Of a DNA stretch of 64,000 bases, positions 42,318-51,378 are shown piece by piece (position 1 is the stretch's first letter; each line of letters opens with the position of its first letter). Origin of the DNA: Balneolaceae bacterium (GTDB taxonomy: Bacteria; Bacteroidota; Rhodothermia; Balneolales; Balneolaceae); the NCBI GenBank assembly GCA_006969905.1, contig CP030887.1:1966001-2030000 (forward strand), in the 5' to 3' direction. A program made the position numbers and the translations under genes. The notes under the pieces are model-generated. The model had not been told where the DNA came from and made no database searches. It saw only the letters and a program-made list of their open reading frames with translations.

Positions 42318-42844
42318 TGAAGAAAGCTTTTTCAATTTTATTATTTGTTGTACTGGTTTCTATCCATGTGAAGGCGCAAGATCAGTTAATTGCTTACTTT
42401 GAATCTGATTTTATTTTGTCAAAGATGCCTGAATATAATGGCATTGAGCAGCGTTTAACACTATTGAGTGAATCTTGGCAGGCAGAGATAGCGAGCCTCG
42501 AAAATGAAATACAGCAATTAGAGCAGGATTTTAATGCCAAAGAAATTTTATATACAGACGAAATTCGTGCACAGAAGCGGACTGAAATTAAAGCTAAGAT
42601 AAATGCAAAAGATGCCTACATAGCTCAGAAATTTGGGCCTGAGGGAGAATTTTTTAGTCGTCAGAAAGAACTTTTGGAGCCTATTCAAAGGCAGGTTTTC
42701 GCTGCTGTAAGAGCTGTTGCGCAGAGAAGGGGAATCGATTTTGTTTTTGACCGATCAGGTGATATTTATATGGTATATGCACGAGGTGAATGGAATTTAA
42801 ATGAAGACATCCTCTTAGAACTTGGAATTGAAATTGATAATTAA
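42317..42844 (+). CDS. OmpH/Skp-like periplasmic chaperone (1 of 3)
   Basis: A 175-residue protein with a signal peptide (to about 20) and the OmpH pattern: YFESDFILSKMPEYNGIEQRL at the start, a long charged coiled coil (about 50-120), then VRAVAQRRGIDFVFDRSGDIYMVYA. The ATG overlaps the bamA stop. It would carry unfolded outer-membrane proteins across the periplasm. This copy differs most from the other two and ends before the usual strand set, but still looks full length. Confidence 0.85.
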   Translation: MKKAFSILLFVVLVSIHVKAQDQLIAYFESDFILSKMPEYNGIEQRLTLLSESWQAEIASLENEIQQLEQDFNAKEILYTDEIRAQKRTEIKAKINAKDAYIAQKFGPEGEFFSRQKELLEPIQRQVFAAVRAVAQRRGIDFVFDRSGDIYMVYARGEWNLNEDILLELGIEIDN

Positions 42845-42886
42845 AGTGGCAAGTAAGCCGTTGATAAATAAAAGTGAATTAGAAAT

Positions 42887-43402
42887 ATGACTAAAAAAAT
42901 AATATTTACCTGTATTCTTTTTTTCGGAGTCGTTCAGATTGGGATGGCTCAGGTAAAAATAGGGTATGCAAATCCTCAGGCAATTTTGGACAGTTTACCC
43001 GAGGTAAAGGTAATTGAAAGCCAGATTGTAGCTTTGCTGGAGGCTAAAGATAGCGACTTGGCTATAAAGGCAGACTCTTTACAGCAAATGATTGATACCT
43101 ACGAACAGATAAGGGGTACCCTAAATGATCAGGCTAGACAAAGTAGGGAAGCTCAAATCCTGCAAAAAGAACAAGAGTTTAATACAGCCCGGGAAAGTAG
43201 TCTTTCTGAAGTTCAACAAAGGCAAAATGCGCTACTTGCTCCTGTAAGAGCTAGAATTGCTGAGGCAATCAAAACAGTTGCTGATGAAATGGGATTAGAT
43301 ATGGTTCTTAATGAAGAAACTTCTCAAAGAAGCATTATCATTTTTTATTCATCTGATAGCACTTTAAACATTACAGAAAAAGTTTTAGAAAAATTAAAAT
43401 AA
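42887..43402 (+). CDS. OmpH/Skp-like periplasmic chaperone (2 of 3)
   Basis: A 171-residue protein with signal peptide (to about 22), the VKIGYANPQAILDSLPEVKVIESQ start, a coiled coil rich in Gln and Glu (about 45-120), and the end IAEAIKTVADEMGLDMVLNEETS. It is a paralogue of the neighbours, forming a tandem array after bamA. Confidence 0.88.
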   Translation: MTKKIIFTCILFFGVVQIGMAQVKIGYANPQAILDSLPEVKVIESQIVALLEAKDSDLAIKADSLQQMIDTYEQIRGTLNDQARQSREAQILQKEQEFNTARESSLSEVQQRQNALLAPVRARIAEAIKTVADEMGLDMVLNEETSQRSIIIFYSSDSTLNITEKVLEKLK

Positions 43403-43416
43403 CAAAGTAAATACTC

Positions 43417-43953
43417 ATGGTTAAAACAATAAAATTAGGTTTCTTTCTTCTATTCATTGGGCTTTTCATGACAGAAGCTAATGCACAGGAATTAAAAGTA
43501 GGTTACCTGGATCCGCAGTTAGTTCTTGAAAGAATGCCTGAAATGGCAGCAGTACAAATGCGTATCAAAAACTTCAGGGACCGGAAAGGTGCAGAGATTC
43601 AGCAAAAAGAAGCGGCTTTTGTACAAGCCCAGAATGATTTTCAGCAAAGATCAGGGGTTATTTCTGAAACTGCGAGACAAGAAGGACAAGCAGCACTTGC
43701 CAGGCAATATCAGGACCTTCAAACAGCCACAAATACTGCACAACAAGAAATAAACCAACGTACTAATGAATTACTTGGGCCACTTTTAACCCAGCTACGT
43801 CAGGCTATTGATGCAGTAGCAGCCAGAGAAGGACTATCATACGTACTTAATACTACAACAAGTTCAGGTGATCAGATTATCCTTTATGTAGCCCAAGACT
43901 ATGCAAACAAGTACGACATTACAGATGAAGTAATGCAACAATTAGGCATTTGA
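43417..43953 (+). CDS. OmpH/Skp-like periplasmic chaperone (3 of 3)
   Basis: A 178-residue protein with signal peptide (to about 23), LKVGYLDPQLVLERMPEMAAVQ, a coiled coil (about 45-125) and the ending IDAVAAREGLSYVLNTTTS. It closes the bamA run; a bidirectional terminator begins 14 bases after its stop. Confidence 0.88.
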   Translation: MVKTIKLGFFLLFIGLFMTEANAQELKVGYLDPQLVLERMPEMAAVQMRIKNFRDRKGAEIQQKEAAFVQAQNDFQQRSGVISETARQEGQAALARQYQDLQTATNTAQQEINQRTNELLGPLLTQLRQAIDAVAAREGLSYVLNTTTSSGDQIILYVAQDYANKYDITDEVMQQLGI

Positions 43954-43967
43954 TAATAAAAGCCCAT

Positions 43968-43996
43968 AAAAAAGCCGCATGTTAGCGGCTTTTTTT
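43968..43996. terminator. Strong bidirectional terminator
   Basis: AAAAAGCCGC / GCGGCTTTTTTT around a 6-base loop. It ends the bamA-skp run on the plus strand and, read leftward, the VWA protein gene, whose stop codon it overlaps. Confidence 0.88.
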
Positions 43997-45104
43997 AAGT
44001 AATATTTCTTTTTCGGTTTCGGATATAGTCTTCAAAAATATATCCCCCCAAGTTGTCCAGAGAAGCAAAGTAAGCTTTTCCCTTGTTTGCTTCAGTCATT
44101 TCCCGTACAAAGCTTTGCAGATAAGGATCACTGGCAATCATAAATGTTGTTATATCAATATGCTCCCTTCTGCACTTAACGGCTTCGTCCAACACTTTAT
44201 TCACTATTTTTCTATCTAATCCAAAACTGTTTTTATACAGTTTGCCATTTTCAAACATACAAGAAGGTTTTCCATCGGTAATCATAAAAATCTGCTTGTT
44301 GGCATACTTCTTTCTTTGAAGGATATGACGGGCTCTTTCTAAACCTTGTTTTGTATTGGTGTGGTAAGGCCCCACTTTCAAATAGGGCAAGTCATCAACT
44401 TTTACCTCCCACGCCTCATTACCAAAAACTACAATGTCCAATGAATCTTTTGCATAGCTGGTCATGATTAACTCCGAAAGTGCCATAGCAACTTTTTTTG
44501 CAGGGGTTATGCGATCTTCACCATAAAGAATCATAGAATGACTGATATCAATTAGCAGTACTGTAGCTACTGAAGAATAATGATCAGTTTCGTAAACAGA
44601 TAAATCATCCTCTTCTAATTCAAAACGATCCAGTGAACTATGATGAAGCATATTAAGCATAGTTCCAACCGAGTCAATTTGTCCTATATCATCCCCAGCA
44701 CTCCATTTTCTTGTTTCAGGTTGTCTTTCCAATCCTCTGCCACTATAATGTGTTTTATGGTTGCCAAGTGCTGCTTTATCTAAATTTCTGAATATTTCTT
44801 CAAGTGATTTTTGTCGAATGCTTCGCTCAGTTTTTCGGGTAATATTTATGTTACCCGATTGTGGGTCTTGTTCAATGTAACCTCTGTCTTTTAAGTCTTC
44901 TATAAAATCACTTAAAGAATAATTTTCTTCAAATTGATCTGTAATATTATACTGTTTATCTAACTCAGTAAGCCACCGCAAAGCTTGGGCTACATCGCCG
45001 CTGGAAATAGTTAGAAGCTGCTGAAATAAGTCCCAGAGTGTATCAAATGATGACCTGCCATCCTTAGAAAATCGATCATCCCATTTGTAGTACTTAAAGT
45101 GCAT
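43995..45104 (-). CDS. VWA domain protein
   Basis: A 369-residue cytoplasmic protein. An all-alpha N-terminus (1-110) precedes a von Willebrand A domain with MIDAS motif DISHS at 186-190, Thr249 and ITDGKP at 275-280. Such proteins usually work with a MoxR or Mg-chelatase-like AAA+ ATPase encoded next door, but no such gene is present in this window; the neighbours are skp and rnhB. Function unknown, likely metal-dependent protein binding. The gene appears monocistronic. Confidence 0.85.
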   Translation of the reverse strand: MHFKYYKWDDRFSKDGRSSFDTLWDLFQQLLTISSGDVAQALRWLTELDKQYNITDQFEENYSLSDFIEDLKDRGYIEQDPQSGNINITRKTERSIRQKSLEEIFRNLDKAALGNHKTHYSGRGLERQPETRKWSAGDDIGQIDSVGTMLNMLHHSSLDRFELEEDDLSVYETDHYSSVATVLLIDISHSMILYGEDRITPAKKVAMALSELIMTSYAKDSLDIVVFGNEAWEVKVDDLPYLKVGPYHTNTKQGLERARHILQRKKYANKQIFMITDGKPSCMFENGKLYKNSFGLDRKIVNKVLDEAVKCRREHIDITTFMIASDPYLQSFVREMTEANKGKAYFASLDNLGGYIFEDYIRNRKRNIT

Positions 45105-45176
45105 AACTTTTGAACAGAGTTAAGAACTGTTTCATTCAGTAGTAAGAAAGAAGATAAAATATCTCTAAGTTGCAGT

Positions 45177-45794
45177 ATGGATATAGACCGGCTAAAATTT
45201 GAAAAGAGTCTTTGGAATGAGGGTTACAAGAGGGTTATGGGGCTTGATGAAGTAGGGAGGGGTTGCCTTGCCGGGCCTGTAGTGGCTGCGGGAGTTATCT
45301 TTCCGCCAGGCTTTACGAATGATCATATCAGAGACAGCAAAAAATTGAAAGAAGAAGAAAGACTGGAATTATCGGTGCTGGTAAAAAGAGAAGCCCTTTT
45401 TTACCATGTAGCAGAAGGGAGTTTAGAAGAGATTGAGCGATTGAACATACTATGGGCATCGCTAAATACTATGGAAAAATGTACTCTCTCTAAAGATTCA
45501 AACCCAGATTACCTGATTATTGATGGGAATAGATATTTACCAACATTAGTACCTCATACTTGTTTAATCAAAGGTGATGATCTTTCCATCAGCATAGCAG
45601 CAGCCTCTATACTTGCAAAAACATATAGAGATCAATTAATGAAAAACTTAGCAGTCGATTATCCTGAATTTGGTTGGGAAAATAATGTTGGATATCCGAC
45701 AAAGAAACATAAAGAAGCCTTACTAAAGTACGGATATACAAAACACCATAGAAAGGCATTTAACCTGAGAACCAAAAAAAAATACGGGGAATAG
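45177..45794 (+). CDS. rnhB: Ribonuclease HII
   Basis: A 205-residue enzyme with GLDEVGRGCLAGPVVAAGVIF at 22-42 (Asp24, Glu25), RDSKKL with Asp53, and the later LIIDGNRYLP. It nicks RNA in RNA-DNA hybrids, including single ribonucleotides in DNA. It is divergent from the VWA gene and ends 5 bases from the convergent rodA stop. Confidence 0.95.
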   Translation: MDIDRLKFEKSLWNEGYKRVMGLDEVGRGCLAGPVVAAGVIFPPGFTNDHIRDSKKLKEEERLELSVLVKREALFYHVAEGSLEEIERLNILWASLNTMEKCTLSKDSNPDYLIIDGNRYLPTLVPHTCLIKGDDLSISIAAASILAKTYRDQLMKNLAVDYPEFGWENNVGYPTKKHKEALLKYGYTKHHRKAFNLRTKKKYGE

Positions 45795-45799
45795 CAAGT

Positions 45800-47050
45800 C
45801 TAGCGGTAAATACTGAAATCCCGTTTATAAAAATCCATATTGAGACAAATGGCTAACATAAGAGAATTAGCCAGAAAAGCAGAACCACCATAACTAACAA
45901 AAGGCAAGGGTATTCCAATTACGGGCAGTATACCTGTTGCACTTCCCAGATTAATAAAAAAATGAATGAACAGTACAGAAGCTACACTCACCGTAACCAA
46001 CTGGGCGAATGGGTGGTTGTGGTTTCTTGCCATCCTTAAAAGCTGCACAAAGAGAAAGAGAAATAGAAAAACCAGAACACTTAAGCCAACAAATCCAAAT
46101 TCTTCGCCAATTACACATGATACAAAGTCCGTCCATTGTTCAGGTAAAAACCGTAGTTGTGTTTGAGTTCCCTGGAGGAAGCCTTTACCAAAAAGCCCAC
46201 CGGAGCCAATTGCTGTTTTAGCTTGAATTACATTCCAGCCTGCCCCTGTAGGATCAAACTCAGGATTTGTAAAAGCTTTAATCCGTGCGATTTGATGAGG
46301 TTTCAATATACTTGTTAATGCCAGGTTTACTCCCACAACCGTAATTATTCCTGAAACCAATGATGTTACGGTAAGCCAGGCTCTTTTTTGAATTATAAAT
46401 ATAACAGCTGATAAAACAACAGAGGCTATAACACCATATACCCAATCAAAAACTGATAAATAAAGTATGATAGCAGGCGAAATAATAAATAAAGAAACTC
46501 CATACGGTAATCCTGACCAAAACAGCATAACAGGAATTAAAGACAGAAATACGATAGCAGTACCAAAATCATTCTGAAGAATTACAAGTGTAGTTGGTAC
46601 AAGAATCATAAAGGTTGCTATGAGCGCATAGCGGATGTTTTCGGCAGTGATATCTCTCCGGCTTGTAAGGTAATTAGCTGTTGCAAGAATAGTAGCAATT
46701 TTCATTATCTCACTACTTTGAATTCTTCCCGGTCCAATTCTGATCCAACTTTTTGCCCCGTTAATTTCGGTTCCAATGAACAGGGTAAGAACCATAAGAA
46801 TTAATCCCATTCCATAAAAAAGATAGCTAAGCTGCATATAGTTTCTTGGAGAAGTAAACTGTACTCCAATCACTAAAACTATCGAGATTGCAACCCAAAG
46901 AAGCTGTTTTAAAAAATTGTTCTGTATATAGGAGGGGAGAAATTCGGAGACAGGACCTTGTGTTGCACTATAAATGGCAACCAAACCAATGATAGCCAGA
47001 GCTAGCCAGGTAAATGCTAAGGGCCAGTGTAAGTCTCTGAAGTTATTCAT
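45800..47050 (-). CDS. rodA: Rod shape-determining protein RodA (SEDS glycosyltransferase)
   Basis: About 416 residues from the ATG at 47050, with roughly ten membrane helices. SEDS features include the GINGAKSWIRIGPGRIQSSE-type region near 105-125, QNDFGTA near 165, and the final GIPLPFVSYGGSAFLANS. It polymerises glycan strands in the elongation machine with the neighbouring PBP2. The ATG lies 8 bases inside the mrdA end, indicating coupling. A longer frame uses TTG and is rejected. Confidence 0.94.
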   Translation of the reverse strand: MNNFRDLHWPLAFTWLALAIIGLVAIYSATQGPVSEFLPSYIQNNFLKQLLWVAISIVLVIGVQFTSPRNYMQLSYLFYGMGLILMVLTLFIGTEINGAKSWIRIGPGRIQSSEIMKIATILATANYLTSRRDITAENIRYALIATFMILVPTTLVILQNDFGTAIVFLSLIPVMLFWSGLPYGVSLFIISPAIILYLSVFDWVYGVIASVVLSAVIFIIQKRAWLTVTSLVSGIITVVGVNLALTSILKPHQIARIKAFTNPEFDPTGAGWNVIQAKTAIGSGGLFGKGFLQGTQTQLRFLPEQWTDFVSCVIGEEFGFVGLSVLVFLFLFLFVQLLRMARNHNHPFAQLVTVSVASVLFIHFFINLGSATGILPVIGIPLPFVSYGGSAFLANSLMLAICLNMDFYKRDFSIYR

Positions 47051-48884
47051 TGATTTCAGAATCAGAATTTGCTTCTCGTGGAACAAAATTTAGCACATAG
47101 TTATACACGTAGTTTCGTTCAATTTCTTTCTTGATATATTTCTCTATAACAAGAGAAGCAACAGGTGCGGCTGAAATAGAGGCGAATCCTGCGTTTTCTA
47201 GAAAAACAGTGACTACTATTTCGGGATTTTCGTAAGGTGCAAAAGAAGTAAACCAGCCATGGTCATAACCGTGAGGGTTTTGAGCAGTTCCGGTTTTACC
47301 TGCTACACTTATATCAGGAATGTTTGCATAAAACCTGCCACTACCTTCCAATACAACTTGTCTCATGCCGCGTTTTACGGTTTCAAGGTACGTATCATTC
47401 ACCCAGCTAATTTTTTCTCTTACAGGAGTTTTTAAAACAACCCTTCCATTGGCTTCTTCAATAGCTTCAACGAGGTAAGGTTCAATTTTATAGCCTCCAT
47501 TTACGATAGAACTTGTCATCTGCGCAACCTGAAGGGGGGAGGCTGATATAATTCCCTGGCCAATTCCAAGGTTTATTAAATCCCCAAGCCCCCATTTTCT
47601 CTTTCCAAAATGTCGATCGAGGTAACTACTGTCGGGGATTATCCCCGGGTTTGCACTCGGGAGATCAATAGTATTTGGAACACCAAGCCCAAAATCTTTT
47701 ACAAGTTTACTCCAGTTATTCAAGTTTCCGGACATTGCAATTTTGTCCATCAACGAAAAAAAGTAGGTATTACTCGAAAAAGCGATAGCACTTTCCATAT
47801 TATAATTTCCCGGGTCTGCCAAATCTTTATAGGCTCTGCCCCTGATATACTGCCCGCTATTGTAAATTTCTGTACTTGGAGTAACTATGCCCAGGTGCAT
47901 TCCTGCAATGCCCATTACAGGTTTAAAAGTAGATCCGGGAGGTTGCCTGCTTGAAATAGCCCTGTTGAATAGAGGCTTGGTGGTATCTGAGTTAATCTCT
48001 TGCCAGTATTTGGTATCAATTCTTCCGGCCAGTCGACTGACATCATATTCCGGTGAACTTACGAGGGCAAGGATTGCTCCTGTATTGGGATTCATAGCTA
48101 CTATCGCACCGGTTTTGCCTTCCATTAGTTTTTCAGAGAATAACTGTAAATCTGCATCTATTGTAGTCAATATGTTATCACCTTGTATGGGAGCCTCAGG
48201 TTCTCTGAGCTCAGTGAAATTTCCTAGAGATTGACCAAGTGCATTAACTTTCAGGTAGTTTGTCCCCAGCTCTCCTCTAAGGCTATCCTCATAAATAAGC
48301 TCTAAACCGCTCTTCCCAATTTTATCACCTAAGCGAAGCTGATCGTTATTTCTATAATCGCGTTCGTTGGCTTCTCTCAAATATCCTAAAATGTGAGAGG
48401 CTTTCATTTCCAAGGGATAGTTTCTTTTGCTATCTATTTGATGACCGACTCCTGGTAGCCTCCAAATATTTTCCTGAATTAGTGAAAACGTCGAAAAATC
48501 TACATCAGTAAGTAGTTTAGAAGTTCGATACCATGAATACTTCTGTGCTTCTTTAACCCTGGAAATCACCAGGCTGTCGCTAACTTGTAAAAGAGAAGCA
48601 AGAAGGGGGATATTCTCTTCCTGAAAACTGGAAGGAGTAATGGTAATCGAGTAGATAGGCTGATTATCGACAATAAGCTTTCCGTTCCTGTCAAAGATTA
48701 GCCCACGAGCAGCATCAACATATTCTTGTCGAATAGAGTTACGTTCTCCAAGTTCTTCATAAATCTCATATTCAACTATCTGTAAAAAAAAAGCACGCCC
48801 AAGAACGACCATACATATCCCAACCATAATAACCTGTAAAGCTAAAATGGAAGTTCTGGTTCTATTGGGATTTAGTGACTTCAA
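47043..48884 (-). CDS. mrdA: Penicillin-binding protein 2
   Basis: A 613-residue class B PBP with one N-terminal membrane helix (about 12-34). A pedestal domain covers 45-240, and the transpeptidase domain carries STFK at 318-321, SSN at 370-372 and KTGTAQ at 530-535. It crosslinks side-wall peptidoglycan together with RodA. Start overlaps the end of mreD by 4 bases. Confidence 0.94.
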   Translation of the reverse strand: MKSLNPNRTRTSILALQVIMVGICMVVLGRAFFLQIVEYEIYEELGERNSIRQEYVDAARGLIFDRNGKLIVDNQPIYSITITPSSFQEENIPLLASLLQVSDSLVISRVKEAQKYSWYRTSKLLTDVDFSTFSLIQENIWRLPGVGHQIDSKRNYPLEMKASHILGYLREANERDYRNNDQLRLGDKIGKSGLELIYEDSLRGELGTNYLKVNALGQSLGNFTELREPEAPIQGDNILTTIDADLQLFSEKLMEGKTGAIVAMNPNTGAILALVSSPEYDVSRLAGRIDTKYWQEINSDTTKPLFNRAISSRQPPGSTFKPVMGIAGMHLGIVTPSTEIYNSGQYIRGRAYKDLADPGNYNMESAIAFSSNTYFFSLMDKIAMSGNLNNWSKLVKDFGLGVPNTIDLPSANPGIIPDSSYLDRHFGKRKWGLGDLINLGIGQGIISASPLQVAQMTSSIVNGGYKIEPYLVEAIEEANGRVVLKTPVREKISWVNDTYLETVKRGMRQVVLEGSGRFYANIPDISVAGKTGTAQNPHGYDHGWFTSFAPYENPEIVVTVFLENAGFASISAAPVASLVIEKYIKKEIERNYVYNYVLNFVPREANSDSEINE

Positions 48885-49357
48885 TTGTTATCGCCTTTAA
48901 AAATGAAAAGCATGGCACCCAGTATCGCTGTATAAAAACTGCTGCCTAGCAAAAATATTATTGGAGTGTAACTGATCCCATATACATCTATGAAGTTGCT
49001 AAATCCAAGAAAAAAGATGTTATGAACGAAAGCAATAGCCCAAACTGAAAGGAATACCTGCCATGTCATTAACCTGTTTTCAGAGTTCTTATAAATAAAG
49101 CGATGTGCAATAAAGACCGTTAATACTTTTGAAAACATGTAAGATCCCCAAACATCAAAAAGCATGTCCTGAAAAAATCCCAACCCTGCTGCAAAAAATA
49201 GTGTTTTAGATCGGTCATATCTCATACAAAGCCAAAGCAGAAAGACGAGCACCGGATCAGCAATTGCATTAAAAAGAGTTAAATATTGAAACAGAAGTAA
49301 ATGCGATAACACAAATACTACACCCAGACCGATATGTTTTAATGCCCGGCGCTTCAT
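48881..49357 (-). CDS. mreD: Rod shape-determining protein MreD
   Basis: A 158-residue protein with four to five hydrophobic helices (LGVVFVLSHLLLFQYLTLF, PVLVFLLWLCMRY and others). No strong residue motif, so the call rests on hydropathy, size and position between mreC and mrdA, overlapping both by 4 bases. It would connect the MreB filament to the wall synthesis enzymes. Confidence 0.87.
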   Translation of the reverse strand: MKRRALKHIGLGVVFVLSHLLLFQYLTLFNAIADPVLVFLLWLCMRYDRSKTLFFAAGLGFFQDMLFDVWGSYMFSKVLTVFIAHRFIYKNSENRLMTWQVFLSVWAIAFVHNIFFLGFSNFIDVYGISYTPIIFLLGSSFYTAILGAMLFIFKGDNN

Positions 49358-50196
49358 TCAAAGATCTCGTCATACTTTCGTTGAAGATTCACCAGGCTCG
49401 TATCAGGGCTATGTAGCACGATGAAGCCCTGAGATACATCAAATAAAGAGGTAAAGGGTTTTAAAAAAATCCTTTGTGTCTCTTTACCTGCTTCTGCTTC
49501 TGTACGGGTAACATAACCTATGGGAATACCTTGTGGGAATTGATTACTTGCTCCGGATGTCTCAACTACAAATCCACTATCTACAGGGATGGTTTGTGGT
49601 ACAAAGTCCATTACCAGCTCTGTGATATTATCCCCAGTCCATGATACAATCCCAACCGCTTGATTTTCCTGGATTCGTGCACTTACCCTGAATAGTGAGT
49701 TGAAGTAGGGCATTACCTGAGCAAAGTTTTTGTTGGTAAGTATAACTTTTCCAAGCAATCCATCGGATGTAATCAGAGGCATACCTTCCTCAACCTGGCC
49801 GGATGAACCGGCATTAATTGTAAGGCTGCTATTTATACCGTTGAGTTCTTTTCCAATAATACTAACAGGCTTTAATGTTAAATCTGAATCTTCGCTAAAT
49901 TGCAGCATTTCCCGGAGTTGACGGTTTTCTTGTTCAATAGATCGTAACCTGCTCAACTCATCTTGCAGTAGTATGTTCTGACGCTGTAGGTAAGTATTTG
50001 TATTTAATGCCTGTCGGTAAATGCGAATACTGGAAAGCGGAGTTTGGAGAGCACTTACCAAGGTAACCGAAACCTGGCGTAAGCTATTTAATCCGCCTTC
50101 ATTTCTACTTAACCCTACTGAAAGGGACAACAGAAGAAGGAAGGCAGCTAGTATGTAATCTTTGGCTTCTCCAACTTTTATGAATCTAAATCGCAT
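49354..50196 (-). CDS. mreC: Rod shape-determining protein MreC
   Basis: A 280-residue periplasmic protein with one N-terminal helix (about 14-30), a coiled coil (about 70-105, LQRQNILLQDELSRLRSIEQENRQLREML) and a C-terminal beta domain with GEFPQGIPIGYV-like region (here FPQGIPIGYVTR near 217). It scaffolds PBP2 in the elongation machine. Confidence 0.92.
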   Translation of the reverse strand: MRFRFIKVGEAKDYILAAFLLLLSLSVGLSRNEGGLNSLRQVSVTLVSALQTPLSSIRIYRQALNTNTYLQRQNILLQDELSRLRSIEQENRQLREMLQFSEDSDLTLKPVSIIGKELNGINSSLTINAGSSGQVEEGMPLITSDGLLGKVILTNKNFAQVMPYFNSLFRVSARIQENQAVGIVSWTGDNITELVMDFVPQTIPVDSGFVVETSGASNQFPQGIPIGYVTRTEAEAGKETQRIFLKPFTSLFDVSQGFIVLHSPDTSLVNLQRKYDEIFE

Positions 50197-50207
50197 TCAA
50201 CATTATG

Positions 50208-51272
50208 TTAGGAAATAACAGGACGGTAGTATTCCAGGTCTTCAAGTATGGCTCCTGTTCCCCGAACCACAGCTGTTAAAGGATCCTCAGCAATATGAAC
50301 AGGAAGATCGGTTGTTTCCATAATCAGTTTATCTAAATTCTTAAGCAGGGCACCACCACCGGTTAGCATAATTCCACGGTCTAAAATATCAGCTGAAAGT
50401 TCGGGAGGGGTTTGCTCAAGTGATTTGGTAATAGATTCTACAATAGTATTTACAGATTCCGAAATTGCCTCTCTAACATCTTTTGATGTTATGTGTCGGG
50501 TACGTGGTACACCATTTACCAGGTCACGGCCTTTTGTTATCATTTCAAGTTCTTCATCAAGTGGTGCGGCAGAACCAATCTCGCACTTAATCTTTTCAGC
50601 TGTACGCTCACCAATTAACAGATTATGGTTTCTGCGAAAGTAATTGATGATATCTTCGTTCAATTCATCACCGCCTAATCGGACAGATTGTGCATATACA
50701 ATTCCCGAAAGAGCAATAACAGCAATTTCAGTGGTTCCACCACCAATATCAACAATCATGCTGCCTACTGGTTCATGAACATCTAAGCCAATACCTATAG
50801 CAGCAGCCATAGGCTCATCAACCAAATATACTTCTTTAGCACCCGCGTGTTCTGCACTGTCACGAACAGCACGTCTTTCAACTTCGGTAATACCGCTGGG
50901 TACACAAATAACCATTTGGCGGGTTGAAGAGTACCACTTCATTTTTACTTTTTTGATCATACCCCTGATCATGTGCTCAGCAACTTCAAAATCGGCAATT
51001 ACTCCGTCTCGTAAAGGGCGGACCGTGCGAATATTTCGGTGCGTTTTTTCGTGCATTAACCGGGCTTCGTGTCCGGTAGTAACAGGGATGCCATCCTGGT
51101 TAAGAGCAACTATAGATGGTTCATCTAAAACAATCCCCTGGTTTCTGGCATAGATTAAGGTGTTGGCTGTTCCCAAATCAATTGCTATATCAGTATATAA
51201 AAAATCTAAAAGTCCTTTCTTTTGCTTCTTTTTAGATGATGCAGAATTTGGTATTCCGTAATTGTCAGACAT
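50208..51272 (-). CDS. mreB: Rod shape-determining protein MreB
   Basis: About 354 residues of actin-like MreB. Phosphate-1 DLGTANTLIYA near 33-43 and DIGGGTTEIAV near 175 bind nucleotide; LTGGGALLKN is near the end. A 20-residue N-terminal extension (SSKKKQKKGLLDFLY) precedes the fold. MreB filaments position side-wall growth. The operon mreB-C-D-mrdA-rodA is preceded by purH and purN. The GTG at 51278 is a possible earlier start. Confidence 0.95.
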   Translation of the reverse strand: MSDNYGIPNSASSKKKQKKGLLDFLYTDIAIDLGTANTLIYARNQGIVLDEPSIVALNQDGIPVTTGHEARLMHEKTHRNIRTVRPLRDGVIADFEVAEHMIRGMIKKVKMKWYSSTRQMVICVPSGITEVERRAVRDSAEHAGAKEVYLVDEPMAAAIGIGLDVHEPVGSMIVDIGGGTTEIAVIALSGIVYAQSVRLGGDELNEDIINYFRRNHNLLIGERTAEKIKCEIGSAAPLDEELEMITKGRDLVNGVPRTRHITSKDVREAISESVNTIVESITKSLEQTPPELSADILDRGIMLTGGGALLKNLDKLIMETTDLPVHIAEDPLTAVVRGTGAILEDLEYYRPVIS

Positions 51273-51378
51273 TGCCACTATAGAGGATATTTAAAAATGG
51301 GAGTAAAAATGTATGTGAAAATACAATATTGAAACTGTATTTGCGAATATATAAAAGCAGTAAAAAATAGAATGATTT

